A stretch of DNA of 47,788 bases from a bacterium (GTDB taxonomy: Bacteria; Vulcanimicrobiota; Xenobia; Xenobiales; JADMJV01), in NCBI GenBank assembly GCA_018780265.1, contig JADMJV010000142.1:1-47788 (forward strand). Direction: 5' to 3'. Shown piece after piece: positions 31,454 through 40,225 of this stretch. The stretch's first letter is position 1, and the number at the start of each line of letters is the position of its first letter. The notes below the pieces were generated by a model. It was not told the origin of the DNA. It ran no database searches and saw only the letters and a program-made list of their open reading frames with translations. The position numbers and the translations under genes were made by a program.

Positions 31454-32034
31454 GACTTGGGCTGATAGCCCGACCGCTGCAGCGCCTGCTCCAGGTAGCC
31501 GGGCTCGACAAACATCACCGACAGCACTTTGCCGTCGGCCACCATCAAGCCCAAATCCAGCAAGGAGGCGCGGTAGTAATAGTTCACGCCCACTTTCTGA
31601 GGATTCATATACATCTTGCGGGGCTCGCCTACTTGAGAACGCCAGCTTTCCAGCGACTCTCCAACCGATCCCACCAACTTGTCGCTGCGAAGCACCGACC
31701 AGTTGCCCTTGAGCACCGTGAGATTGACGGCCCGCCGCTCTCGATGGCGAACCAACAATCCGCTGGGCAAGATAACCATTTCGTCGGCCGACTCGGCCAC
31801 GCCCAATTCGCTCAAGGCCTGATCGAGACGATAGCGGACTCCCTCGCTCTGCAACTCCCACCTGGCGTCCTCGTCCCAATCAAAGGTCGGCGAAACCCAG
31901 CCCAGCAACAGCAGGGCAGCGGCCATCCAGACCCCGAAGCGAAGCATGTGTTGACCCGTTGCCGCCATTGGGACCTGCGCCACGAGACTGGCGATTCGGC
32001 CGAATTGAGTGAGAATCTGCTGACGATTTCTCAT
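31450..32034 (-). CDS. Membrane-anchored protein of unknown function
   Basis: 194 aa from ATG 32034; ATG 31968, with AGGT before it, is an alternative. One membrane helix (FGVWMAAALLLLGWVSP), then an alpha/beta domain with VRYRLDQALSELGVAES and VILPSGLLVRHRERRAVNL, and a second small region (VGVNYYYRASLLDLGLMVADG). Not recognised. Its first 56 codons are duplicated at 33165-33333 as part of a 366-bp direct repeat. Translationally coupled to plsC by GTGA. Confidence 0.7.
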   Translation of the reverse strand: MRNRQQILTQFGRIASLVAQVPMAATGQHMLRFGVWMAAALLLLGWVSPTFDWDEDARWELQSEGVRYRLDQALSELGVAESADEMVILPSGLLVRHRERRAVNLTVLKGNWSVLRSDKLVGSVGESLESWRSQVGEPRKMYMNPQKVGVNYYYRASLLDLGLMVADGKVLSVMFVEPGYLEQALQRSGYQPKS

Positions 32035-32231
32035 GAGGAAGCGTTACTGGTCAGTCGCAAAACGTCCTTCCCAGAATCCTGGAATCAAGGCAGCCACCTG
32101 TGCCTGATCGACGGCCCTTCTCTATTTATGCGGGTCTACCTGACCCCGGCAACCGCCCTGCCAGGCATTGAAGACCGGCGCCAAGAGCATGCCGAGTGGC
32201 TGAAACGGTTTGCACTTTTGAAGCACGAAGC
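31866..32231. repeat. Left 366-bp direct repeat
   Basis: Nearly identical to 33165-33530 (constant offset 1299). It covers the 5' part of the 194-aa gene (minus) and the 5' part of the hemerythrin gene (plus). Only about five mismatches, mostly at the right edge. Confidence 0.93.
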
Positions 32232-32292
32232 TACAGCTACTTCTCCGGCAAGCGTGGAATTTGAGCCGACTCATCCCCTATCCGCCTCTTGA
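32005..32292 (+). pseudogene. Truncated hemerythrin-like fragment
   Basis: Reads like the start of the intact gene at 33304 up to WLKRFALLK, then leaves homology at the repeat edge (32231) and stops at 32292 without any metal-binding His of the later helices. Confidence 0.75.
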
Positions 32293-32731
32293 GGCCTGCT
32301 GCGCGAGCCGCACCGGCCAGGGCTGGCTTCAATTCATCGTGGAAGTCAGCGCCATGCATTATCGTTCCGAGCACCGGGGTGGTAGTGCCTCGCGTAGTAA
32401 ACCATTCTTCGGTGTAGTCCAGTGCTACTAACCGTGACAGGTCGAACTTTGTAGTGTAGGCCAGGCCTGCGGCCTGAAACGCGTCGGCGTGACGCTTCTG
32501 GTCAAGAACGAACTCCTCCAACTGGAGCTTGTCAGTGCGCTGCGAGGTGCCGAAAGCAACCAGGACTTTGAACTGCTCTCGTTCCATGGAGAGCCTGCGG
32601 ACCAAGAATACCAAACAAGGCCTGGCCTTGGCCGGCTCAGGTTCGGCAGTATCCAAATCTTCTGGAAAGTGGCAGTAAAGAACATCTCCAACCCGGGGCG
32701 CGACCGGCCAGTATTCAGGCTTATTAGGCAT
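32237..32731 (-). CDS. MazF/PemK-like toxin
   Basis: 164 aa from ATG 32731; a TTG at 32752 with AGGTGG upstream is an equal alternative. The start PRVGDVLYCHFPED and the strand PAKARPCLVFLVRR match the PemK/MazF barrel (GDVxxxxFP, then KxRPxLV). Later FKVLVAFGTSQ and a loop ending in TTRGTTTPVLGTI. MazF enzymes are ribosome-independent mRNA interferases. The gene ends 5 bases inside the left repeat edge, directly against host sequence. Confidence 0.65.
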   Translation of the reverse strand: MPNKPEYWPVAPRVGDVLYCHFPEDLDTAEPEPAKARPCLVFLVRRLSMEREQFKVLVAFGTSQRTDKLQLEEFVLDQKRHADAFQAAGLAYTTKFDLSRLVALDYTEEWFTTRGTTTPVLGTIMHGADFHDELKPALAGAARAAGLKRRIGDESAQIPRLPEK

Positions 32732-32791
32732 GGACGACTGGAGCGAGGCCAACGCCCCACCTGCAGCGGCTTTCTAGAGAGGACAACGTCT

Positions 32792-32995
32792 CTAGTCTAA
32801 CAAATCAAACGCGCTGTCAATGATAGTTCCGCTTCGATCGTCTTGCGGACAGCGGCGTAAAATTGCCTCATGTTGCTTTTCAGTCAGAGGCCCGTTATCT
32901 CGCTCGTAGCGTGGCGCGATCGCTGATGCACCTTTGGCCTTGGCGGTCGGTACCGTCCTTTTCGTTCTGGCTGTAGTCTTAGTTCTCGTTGACAC
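32792..32995 (-). CDS. Small basic protein, candidate antitoxin
   Basis: 67 aa from the GTG at 32995 (AAAGG upstream). N-terminus Lys/Thr/Arg-rich (STRTKTTARTKRT), then a short domain LTEKQHEAILRRCPQDDRSGTII. No family recognised. Lying immediately upstream of the MazF-like gene on the same strand inside the repeat-bounded block, it is the only candidate for the antitoxin. Confidence 0.5.
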   Translation of the reverse strand: MSTRTKTTARTKRTVPTAKAKGASAIAPRYERDNGPLTEKQHEAILRRCPQDDRSGTIIDSAFDLLD

Positions 32996-33164
32996 TTTGT
33001 GGCCTTTCACGCTGTTGGGGCAAAGTCTCGTTGGCTCAAATTTTCGAGCCAGTGACACGCACAGGTGCCGACATTATAACCCGCAACAAGCCAAACCTCA
33101 ACAGCTTCGATCCACGGTCGGGAATCGAGGAATCAAGTCCCGTGCGCCCGGGTCGACGGTGGGC

Positions 33165-33333
33165 CGTCCTCATCCCAATCAAAGGTCGGCGAAACCCAGC
33201 CCAGCAACAGCAGGGCAGCGGCCATCCAGACCCCGAAGCGAAGCATGTGTTGACCCGTTGCCGCCATTGGGACCTGCGCCACGAGACTGGCGATTCGGCC
33301 GAATTGAGTGAGAATCTGCTGACGATTTCTCAT
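33165..33333 (-). pseudogene. Truncated 5' copy of the 194-aa gene
   Basis: Same start and first 56 residues (through TFDWDED) as the intact gene at 31450, then runs out of the repeat into unrelated sequence. It has no membrane-distal domain. Confidence 0.75.
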
Positions 33334-33530
33334 GAGGAAGCGTTACTGGTCAGTCGCAAAACGTCCTTCCCAGAATCCTGGAATCAAGGCAGCCACCTGT
33401 GCCTGATCGACGGCCCTTCTCTATTTATGCGGGTCTACCTGACCCCGGCAACCGCCCTGCCAGGCATTGAAGACCGGCGCCAAGAGCATGCCGAGTGGCT
33501 GAAGCAGTTTGCACTTTTGAAGAACGATGC
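33165..33530. repeat. Right 366-bp direct repeat
   Basis: Partner of 31866-32231; between them lie 933 bp with the MazF-like module. Confidence 0.93.
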
Positions 33531-33900
33531 CCTGCAAGGATTGGAAACCAACCCGAAAACACAGGCTCTGCTCCATTCAATGGAAGCGCATATGCAGTGG
33601 GAAGAGACGGTTCTCTTTCCCCGCCTCGACCAATTTCTGGGCACCTCTCGGGTCACTCGCGAACTGGGCTACGAGCATCAGGGAATCCGGCGCTGGCTGC
33701 CTCAACTACCCGATGTGCTGGACGAACTCAAACCCTCAAGTTCCTTGACCGTGGATGCGCGTCGAAAAGTCTGGGAGAAGTTTTCCCTGGATCTGATTCA
33801 CTTGATCGAGCACCACATCGAACACGAAGAAAGAGGACCCTATCCTCTTTATGAACGCCTGGAAGCCAAGGAAGGAAAGGGCAGGATCCAGGTGCAATAG
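33304..33900 (+). CDS. Hemerythrin-like HHE-domain protein
   Basis: About 198 aa from the TTG at 33304; the ATG at 33427 would still contain the domain. Four-helix HHE signature: RRQEHAEWLK, HSMEAHMQWEETVLFPRLD, YEHQGIRRWLPQ, and HLIEHHIEHEERGPYPLYE. The His/Glu pattern would hold a di-iron centre for oxygen or iron sensing. N-terminal 120 bases lie within the right repeat, so its 5' region is duplicated at 32005. No clear ribosome-binding site for either start. Confidence 0.8.
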   Translation: MSENLLTISHEEALLVSRKTSFPESWNQGSHLCLIDGPSLFMRVYLTPATALPGIEDRRQEHAEWLKQFALLKNDALQGLETNPKTQALLHSMEAHMQWEETVLFPRLDQFLGTSRVTRELGYEHQGIRRWLPQLPDVLDELKPSSSLTVDARRKVWEKFSLDLIHLIEHHIEHEERGPYPLYERLEAKEGKGRIQVQ

Positions 33901-33934
33901 GGGATCAAGCTTGGTCTGGAGGAGGTCTCACGTT

Positions 33935-36900
33935 TTGGCGCTGGCAGGTCCTTCCACCCCTACTTCCGATCTCGCGCCCAGGCTCCACCTCAAGGCCCCC
34001 TCGCACCTTCTCCACATCTTAGAGGACTACGATGAGGGGGTCCGCCTGGACGCCCCCAATACAGCCTTAAGGGCCCTGCGACGGGCGTTCGCACTCTTAC
34101 TAGGGCTAAGCTGTGACATTTTAGGCGCCGCCGCCGTGGTGAGGGGCGCCTCCCCCGAACTCTTCCTGCTGGAAAAGGGACAGGTCCCCCGACTGACCGA
34201 CATGGAAATTCGCGTCAAGGAAGCCCTCTACTTTCTCTCCCAGCAAGAAGAGGACCCGCTGGCCGCGGATTGCCAGGCACTCTTTTTCGACGCCTCCGGC
34301 ACCCCCCGCCAATTCTACATGCTCACTCAAGGCGGTCGGGTTGAGGGTATGATGGGTGGGCTTCTGCGAATTTCGGATTTCGCCAAGGATCCGGCGCGCC
34401 CGCCTGGTCGTAGCGAGAGCTTCAAAATGCGCAACGCCTATCTTCCCCATCTGGAAGCCTGGCTTCACGCCCTATCCAAATTCTGGGATTCGGCTCAACT
34501 GACTTGGGAAAGGACCTGGCTCGACGGACAACAGCGCCTCCTCTATCGAATCCATGAACACGATCTTGAGGTAGGTGCTCGCATCGAACTACACGGATGC
34601 AAGGCTTGCGTGCCCAGCCGCGTCATTCAGGCCCCTACCTCCTGGGTTCACGGAGAGCCTTTCCTGGGGATACCTCAGGAGGTTCCAGAGCACACCCTTC
34701 ACCTGGTAGACCGCTTCTCGGCCGCATGCCAGCAAGAAGACATTATCGAATCAACTCGCCTGCTTCGCGACGCGCTGGAATTCTTATTGCGATACTTTGC
34801 CGGTATCGGGAAAATGCTCTGCCAGGAACTCAATTGCCTGGAAGAAGAGGCTGCTCGTTTCGCGCGCAACTGCGAAGAGGTCGACAATTGCGAAAGGTTG
34901 CTGCAGTCCACGGTGGAGATGCTGAAATCCCATCAAGACGATGCTGCCGCCAAAGATTTCGTGGGCGTCTTTTACCGACGTGATGCCAATCTGGAGCTGC
35001 AACCTCGCTCTCACACCAACATCCTTTTACTGGAAGGGGTACTGTCGTCCTGGTTCAAGCAGGAGCGCGGCCAGCAACCCAGCGCCGAACGCTATAGCAA
35101 GGACTTTGAGCGCTACTTTCCCTTGTTTCGAGACTGGGTGCGGTCCATGGGAGCTTACTTCAGCCACACCGAGCATTTTTCCGATCCACCCAGTCCGCAG
35201 GGTCAATTGCCCCTGACTGTCCGTTGCGGCGAGCATTTGCTGGAACTGCTAGAGGACAACTACTGGCTGCGCATACGACAGTGTCCCGTTTGTCTGCCCA
35301 ATCCCATTTGGACCCAGCAAGCGGTGGAGGCTTCCAAGAAACCCAAGGTGGCGGTCCCGGTGCTATCCGCCGAGCAACTGTTGCGGCGCGCCCGAGACAC
35401 CAAAGCGGAAGCACCGGGCGAACATCCAATAGGGGAGGTGGCCCCAGAGAAGCCCGCAGCCCCCGAACTCCCCAAGACCTTTCCTGGGGAATTTAGACCC
35501 ATCGACATTCCCACCGATTGCCCCAAGTATCTGGCACGAATCCTGCGCCGTCTGGACATTCGCGTCCGGCGCGGAGAACTGTCGCAAAGCCGGGACGCCT
35601 TGCGGGACGCTCTGGACTACCTCCTGCGCTATTGGGCTGGAGCCAGTTTCATCTGTGCCCGAGATGCTGGCAAAATCTCGCTGGAAGAAGAAGAGATGAT
35701 GGCTTCCCGGGATCTGTCGATCCAGAACTGCGAAAAGCTGTTGAGCGCTAACCTTAAGAAATTGGGTGCTGGCGTCAACGAACTGGGCGAAGAGGTCATC
35801 CGCGTATTTTACGCTCGTGACCTCTTTAGTGAGCAACTCAGGCCGCATGGCAGCCACACTCGGATGCTTACCACAGATGCCAGTTCAGAAAATCAAATGC
35901 AGTTGCTCGCCGAATTCTGCGAAATGACCGATCCCTGCGACGTACATCGTTCGCGCCGTGACCTGAAGACGTTCCTGCCTGTCTTGCGGGACTGGCTGGA
36001 AAAGTCACAGGGCTTCTTTGAACAGTGCCAGCATCACGAGGAAGACCCAGACAAAGAAGGTCGCATGGAGTTGGTGGTCCAGTGGGACAAGACTTACCTA
36101 GAGCTGGTTGCTCCCGATTACGCCTTCTATGTCCTGCCGGGCAGCGACCTGGTCCCCGACCTTCCCGTCCCCGAATGGGTAGAACCCGTTGATGGCAAGG
36201 CCGAGGCCGAGATCCAGAAGCCCAAAGTGATCACGACTGAAGAACTTGCCCTGTCAGAGCCTTTCCTGATTCACAAAGTCCAATATGTAGGGGTCCAACC
36301 CAACACGCAGGGCGTGATGTGCAAGTCAGGGGTCATCAGCATCCAAAATGCCGGTGGCGGCTCGTTAACAGGCCGGGCCTTCAGCAACCACCCGTGCATC
36401 GAGGTCAACCCCAATCGTTTCCGGGACAAGACGACCCTGCAATATTGGCTGGACGAGTCCACAGTCCCGCGCGACTTCGTGCCTGTGCTGGTCCTGCGAT
36501 CGGGGGGCGATGAAAGACAGGTCACCCTGGCTGAACTCCGGCCGTTAAGCAAGTTCAACACCATGCCCAAGGCCCAAGCCCTCACTATCACCTTCGCTCC
36601 GGCAATATTCGGATTTTTGGCCCTGAACGGAGTCATCATCCGGCAAGCGGTCAAAATCCAGCACGAGATCCAGCCTTATCAGGGGGGCCGTCTCAAAGAC
36701 GTGGCCCAAGATGTGTTGCAATCGTGCCTGGCGCACGGCAGTTGGATTGGCGGGCTGTACCTACTCTACGCGGCTTTCGCATCGGTGCTCACCATGATGA
36801 TCTACAAGAAATTCTCTCACAGCCTGCAGGATTTGCTGATGAAGCAATTTATGCAAGCATTGGCGGCACCGATGGTGCTGGCGTTGGTGACCACGGCCGT

Positions 36901-37126
36901 CAACTCGTTGGCTTTTTCAGCCGTTCGTCATTCAGAAATCACCAGCGCTAACCTGTTCAAGTTGACACCCTGGGCGATTGCTTTTGCCATCGGTGGAGGA
37001 ACCTACAGTTACCTGGAGTACGAGCGAAAATTCGCGGAATGGATTCAAGAGCCTGCTCTGCGAAAGATCGTCGCGCCAGCCGTGATGGCCTTATTCTTGA
37101 TTTTCTGGACCCTGGCCCTTTCCTGA
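33935..37126 (+). CDS. Large membrane protein with threefold internal repeat, unknown
   Basis: 1063 aa from TTG 33935, chosen because GGAGGAGGT sits 7 bases before it and it avoids overlapping the hemerythrin gene (an ATG at 33851 would). Three related helical units begin SHLLHILEDYDEGVRLD, HTLHLVDRFSAACQQED and KYLARILRRLDIRVRRGE, each followed by a (R/A)LRxALxxLLxxxAG helix; units two and three continue with NCEKLLS/NCERLLQS and a FxPLFRDW/FLPVLRDW helix. A beta-sandwich-like region follows (VISIQNAGGGSLTGRAF). The last 200 residues hold four or five membrane helices (ALNGVIIRQAV, LYLLYAAFASVLTMMIY). No family known to me. Confidence 0.78.
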   Translation: MALAGPSTPTSDLAPRLHLKAPSHLLHILEDYDEGVRLDAPNTALRALRRAFALLLGLSCDILGAAAVVRGASPELFLLEKGQVPRLTDMEIRVKEALYFLSQQEEDPLAADCQALFFDASGTPRQFYMLTQGGRVEGMMGGLLRISDFAKDPARPPGRSESFKMRNAYLPHLEAWLHALSKFWDSAQLTWERTWLDGQQRLLYRIHEHDLEVGARIELHGCKACVPSRVIQAPTSWVHGEPFLGIPQEVPEHTLHLVDRFSAACQQEDIIESTRLLRDALEFLLRYFAGIGKMLCQELNCLEEEAARFARNCEEVDNCERLLQSTVEMLKSHQDDAAAKDFVGVFYRRDANLELQPRSHTNILLLEGVLSSWFKQERGQQPSAERYSKDFERYFPLFRDWVRSMGAYFSHTEHFSDPPSPQGQLPLTVRCGEHLLELLEDNYWLRIRQCPVCLPNPIWTQQAVEASKKPKVAVPVLSAEQLLRRARDTKAEAPGEHPIGEVAPEKPAAPELPKTFPGEFRPIDIPTDCPKYLARILRRLDIRVRRGELSQSRDALRDALDYLLRYWAGASFICARDAGKISLEEEEMMASRDLSIQNCEKLLSANLKKLGAGVNELGEEVIRVFYARDLFSEQLRPHGSHTRMLTTDASSENQMQLLAEFCEMTDPCDVHRSRRDLKTFLPVLRDWLEKSQGFFEQCQHHEEDPDKEGRMELVVQWDKTYLELVAPDYAFYVLPGSDLVPDLPVPEWVEPVDGKAEAEIQKPKVITTEELALSEPFLIHKVQYVGVQPNTQGVMCKSGVISIQNAGGGSLTGRAFSNHPCIEVNPNRFRDKTTLQYWLDESTVPRDFVPVLVLRSGGDERQVTLAELRPLSKFNTMPKAQALTITFAPAIFGFLALNGVIIRQAVKIQHEIQPYQGGRLKDVAQDVLQSCLAHGSWIGGLYLLYAAFASVLTMMIYKKFSHSLQDLLMKQFMQALAAPMVLALVTTAVNSLAFSAVRHSEITSANLFKLTPWAIAFAIGGGTYSYLEYERKFAEWIQEPALRKIVAPAVMALFLIFWTLALS

Positions 37127-37339
37127 CGGAGCGACAGGCATTTGTCAGGAACATGCTGAGATCGTTGCCTTCAGCCTGTGATGTCACGGCCGCGTCACAT
37201 ATGTTCGGGTTCCTGCTTGCCGAGGACCCGTTGGCCGGGAAGGGCAAAAAAAAATCGGCGCGACCGTGCACAGTCACGGACTGTTGGCTATACTTATTGG
37301 TACGCCTACGGCATAGTCTAGGAAAGTGAGATACAAGTA

Positions 37340-40144
37340 ATGATGAGAACCCGTGGTCCAACGGGGCGCAAGAAGAGGGGGGTGGCCATGCTTTTGGCCA
37401 TTTTCTTCATGATTTTATTGTCCCTGATCGGGATTGCCCTGATTGGGATGGTTCCTGTAGAGTTGAAGTCAGCGACCAGGACCAAGTTGGATGTTCAGGC
37501 TCACTATGCCGCAACGGCTGGTATCCGACGGGCTCGAACTTGGTGTCAGGCTGTGATGACTCCCGATACGCAGTTGACTTCCCCGGATAACCTGGGTGAT
37601 GCCTCCACATGGAACAACGGCTACTGCAACTATCTAAACGAAATTGTGGCAGTCCCTACTGACAATCCAGACTTTACGGCCAGGTCATTGTCCACGTTAG
37701 CTGGGGCCAACCTGATACCGATGGCGAGCACCAGGTGGGGCGGGGATATTTATAAAGCCCTGAATATTCCCGCCAGTGGGCCCGGTTCGGTGGATGGCGA
37801 CACGGTTTGCCTCGTCAGCAAATTGGCGCTTCCGCTTGGTGACTGGCAAGTTTACACCGTAATCATCCCCGACGTTGACAGTCCGGGCGGCGAGAAAACC
37901 CTGGATGGCGCTGGCCAGGTGGTTCGTCAGTTTGGTGGTGCCGGAGAGGCCGGTCAGCGCTGTTACCAAATTGTCTGCCTGGCGTATTATCAGGGATTTC
38001 CTGTCGTTCGGGCCAAGTCGGTGTTTCTGGAGAGCAGCTTTGCCCGCTACTCTCTGTTTGTCAATAGTGACCCTGAAAACACGTGGTATCTGACGGCTAC
38101 AGCCGGTCAGCAGGCCACCGAAGGTCCTGTTCACACCAACGGATTTTTCCGGTTTGCTCTGGATTCCGGTCTCTGGACGGACACCAGTGGAAAAATACCC
38201 TTCCGCTCAGACATGACCTTTGCTACCCGTCCGGGCAGTGCCGTTTATACCGGTATGGACTACGACGGAGCACTCTATTATCGAGGCAATGACCTCAACG
38301 CCCAAAACCAGGACTATCGTCCCTTTGGTTCGGGTGACGAGACGACGCGCTACACCAAAATGATCGATGGAGGGCGCGGTAAGCTTCGGCAAACCGCCTC
38401 GCCTATCGCGTTGCCGCAAAACAATGCCAAGATCAGCAATGCGGCCTATGGCGCTACCAACAGCCAGACCTTTACCACCGCGATGTATACAGACGCTGCC
38501 ATCTCTTCCCACCTTGATACCAAAGGGGTGTTCGTGATGGGCAAAAGCGGTGCCGCCAATCAGGTCGCCGGTGGCGTCGTGGTGAAGGGCAACCAACAGC
38601 GTATGTTTTTGGAAGCGGTAGGCAGCCGCGGCATACCCTATGGCCCTAACAGTTCCTCTGAGTCCAATAACCTGGCCAGCGGGAGCGTCAGCACAGCCAA
38701 TCCCGCGGTTCGTGTTCAGGCCGAAACGGCCATTACCAAAGAGTTGTGGTCGACCTCTGGCCCGTTCACAACCTCGAGTTCTACTGCTCGGACTCGCACC
38801 AGCATTACCCAGACTACAATAAATACGTCCAGGTCCGCGTCGAGGTCTTTGACCAGCACCAATGTTTTGTATGGCACCTCGACGCTCGGGACCATGTCCA
38901 CTTACACGACCTCGGGGGGCGGGGCTGGCGGCGTGGTTCAGACCACCAGTACTTTTGTCTCCACGGGCGTCACTTCGTCTCCTACCGCAACTCAGAGCTA
39001 TTATACAACATGGTCGACCCCTTCCGTCTCAACCTCGACGAGTTGGAGTCCCTATACCACTCAATACAGTACCTATAATACGTCCACCAGCGTGAAAACG
39101 GCCGAGGCTACCTGGAAGCCCATTGACCAGGTAATCGAGACTAAAAACGCCCCCATCACGCTCAGCCCACTTTTCTTCGTCGCCAGTCAAAGCAAATTTT
39201 ATCGACCGGCCGGTTCCCAGGGCAGTGGAGCCGACATGACGACCTTCAAGGTTGTAAAAAGCGGCGTAACGACCACGGGTTATACCGGATTTACGCAGTT
39301 CCTTATCAAGGAAGGCACCAGCACGCCGACCACTCTCGGCTTGGCGGCCACTAAGACTATCGATGTCGACAAAGTCGTGGTGATCAAACAAAGCCGAACC
39401 GACCCACAGACCGCCGTGGTGTTCATTATGGATCGCGGGAGTGGGACTCGGACCGATGGAGATCCTGTCCTCAATGGCGCCGTCTTCACCGAAGGCAATG
39501 TCGGTGGCCTTGCCGGCGTAAACTTGGAGCGAAAAACCATTGCCGGCCAGATTCAGGAACCAGCAGGGATAAACTCCTCCGACCCGCTGGGGCCGCAACC
39601 GGCTACCCCGTCCGTTACGCTAAATATTCGAAACAATGTATGGCAATACGGAACCAATCCCAAAGCTGCAGACCCGAATGATGCCAACAAGCCCGGCGGA
39701 GCCGACCACGGTCTGGGCCTGGTAGCCGAGTGGATCAATGTTAACACCAGACCGGGAGACTTCACTACCTACAGCAGTGGATTGCTCTCGAGCAACAACC
39801 AGATTCTTACCCTCTACGCCACGATGTTGGCGGGGCGCAAGAATTCAGATGGAACGAGTACGGGCGGGTTCACCGTGGGTGTGACCGGTCCTCAGACCAG
39901 CATCAACGGAATTTCCAACGGAACGATGGGATCCCTCAATACGCCCATGATGCGCACCGTCGGAGGGCTGATCGTAGCCAACTACTTTGCGCGCCTCAAT
40001 CTGATTAACCACGCGGGCTGGAACTCATCCGCGATTTACGACCAACAACTGGCTTTGAAGCCGCCGCCGTTTTTTCCCAACGATGGCGGTCTAAATCCAC
40101 TGACTTACATAGAAGAAAGAATCTGGGCTGCCCAGAATCTATAG
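37340..40144 (+). CDS. Very large PilX-like protein with Ser/Thr-rich region
   Basis: 934 aa. Basic leader and Gly (KKRG) are followed by the hydrophobic helix VAMLLAIFFMILLSLIGIALIG, PilX_N-like without Glu at +5. Residues about 450-590 are extremely Ser/Thr-rich (TSSSTARTRTSITQ, TTSTFVSTGVTSSP), a likely extended or glycosylated linker. The C-terminal part is beta-rich and Asn/Gly-rich. Much longer than ordinary PilX, resembling a tip adhesin. The 213-bp upstream gap contains TATACT at 37289-37294, a possible -10. A strong terminator follows. Confidence 0.65.
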   Translation: MMRTRGPTGRKKRGVAMLLAIFFMILLSLIGIALIGMVPVELKSATRTKLDVQAHYAATAGIRRARTWCQAVMTPDTQLTSPDNLGDASTWNNGYCNYLNEIVAVPTDNPDFTARSLSTLAGANLIPMASTRWGGDIYKALNIPASGPGSVDGDTVCLVSKLALPLGDWQVYTVIIPDVDSPGGEKTLDGAGQVVRQFGGAGEAGQRCYQIVCLAYYQGFPVVRAKSVFLESSFARYSLFVNSDPENTWYLTATAGQQATEGPVHTNGFFRFALDSGLWTDTSGKIPFRSDMTFATRPGSAVYTGMDYDGALYYRGNDLNAQNQDYRPFGSGDETTRYTKMIDGGRGKLRQTASPIALPQNNAKISNAAYGATNSQTFTTAMYTDAAISSHLDTKGVFVMGKSGAANQVAGGVVVKGNQQRMFLEAVGSRGIPYGPNSSSESNNLASGSVSTANPAVRVQAETAITKELWSTSGPFTTSSSTARTRTSITQTTINTSRSASRSLTSTNVLYGTSTLGTMSTYTTSGGGAGGVVQTTSTFVSTGVTSSPTATQSYYTTWSTPSVSTSTSWSPYTTQYSTYNTSTSVKTAEATWKPIDQVIETKNAPITLSPLFFVASQSKFYRPAGSQGSGADMTTFKVVKSGVTTTGYTGFTQFLIKEGTSTPTTLGLAATKTIDVDKVVVIKQSRTDPQTAVVFIMDRGSGTRTDGDPVLNGAVFTEGNVGGLAGVNLERKTIAGQIQEPAGINSSDPLGPQPATPSVTLNIRNNVWQYGTNPKAADPNDANKPGGADHGLGLVAEWINVNTRPGDFTTYSSGLLSSNNQILTLYATMLAGRKNSDGTSTGGFTVGVTGPQTSINGISNGTMGSLNTPMMRTVGGLIVANYFARLNLINHAGWNSSAIYDQQLALKPPPFFPNDGGLNPLTYIEERIWAAQNL

Positions 40145-40160
40145 CGAGTCAGACCATCAA

Positions 40161-40206
40161 GGAGGAGGCCTGGGGAAGCCAGGTCTCCTCCTTTCTTTTG
40201 TTTTTT
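40161..40206 (+). terminator. Intrinsic terminator
   Basis: GGAGGAGGCCTGG pairs with CCAGGTCTCCTCC (one G-T pair) around a GGAAG loop, followed by TTTCTTTTGTTTTTT. It ends the PilX-like transcription unit. Confidence 0.93.
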
Positions 40207-40225
40207 GGGAAGCCTGTCGAAAACA

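Noticed and set aside
31454..31879. 5' extension of plsC
   Set aside because: Lies in another frame inside the 194-aa gene; the GTG with GTGA overlap explains the start.
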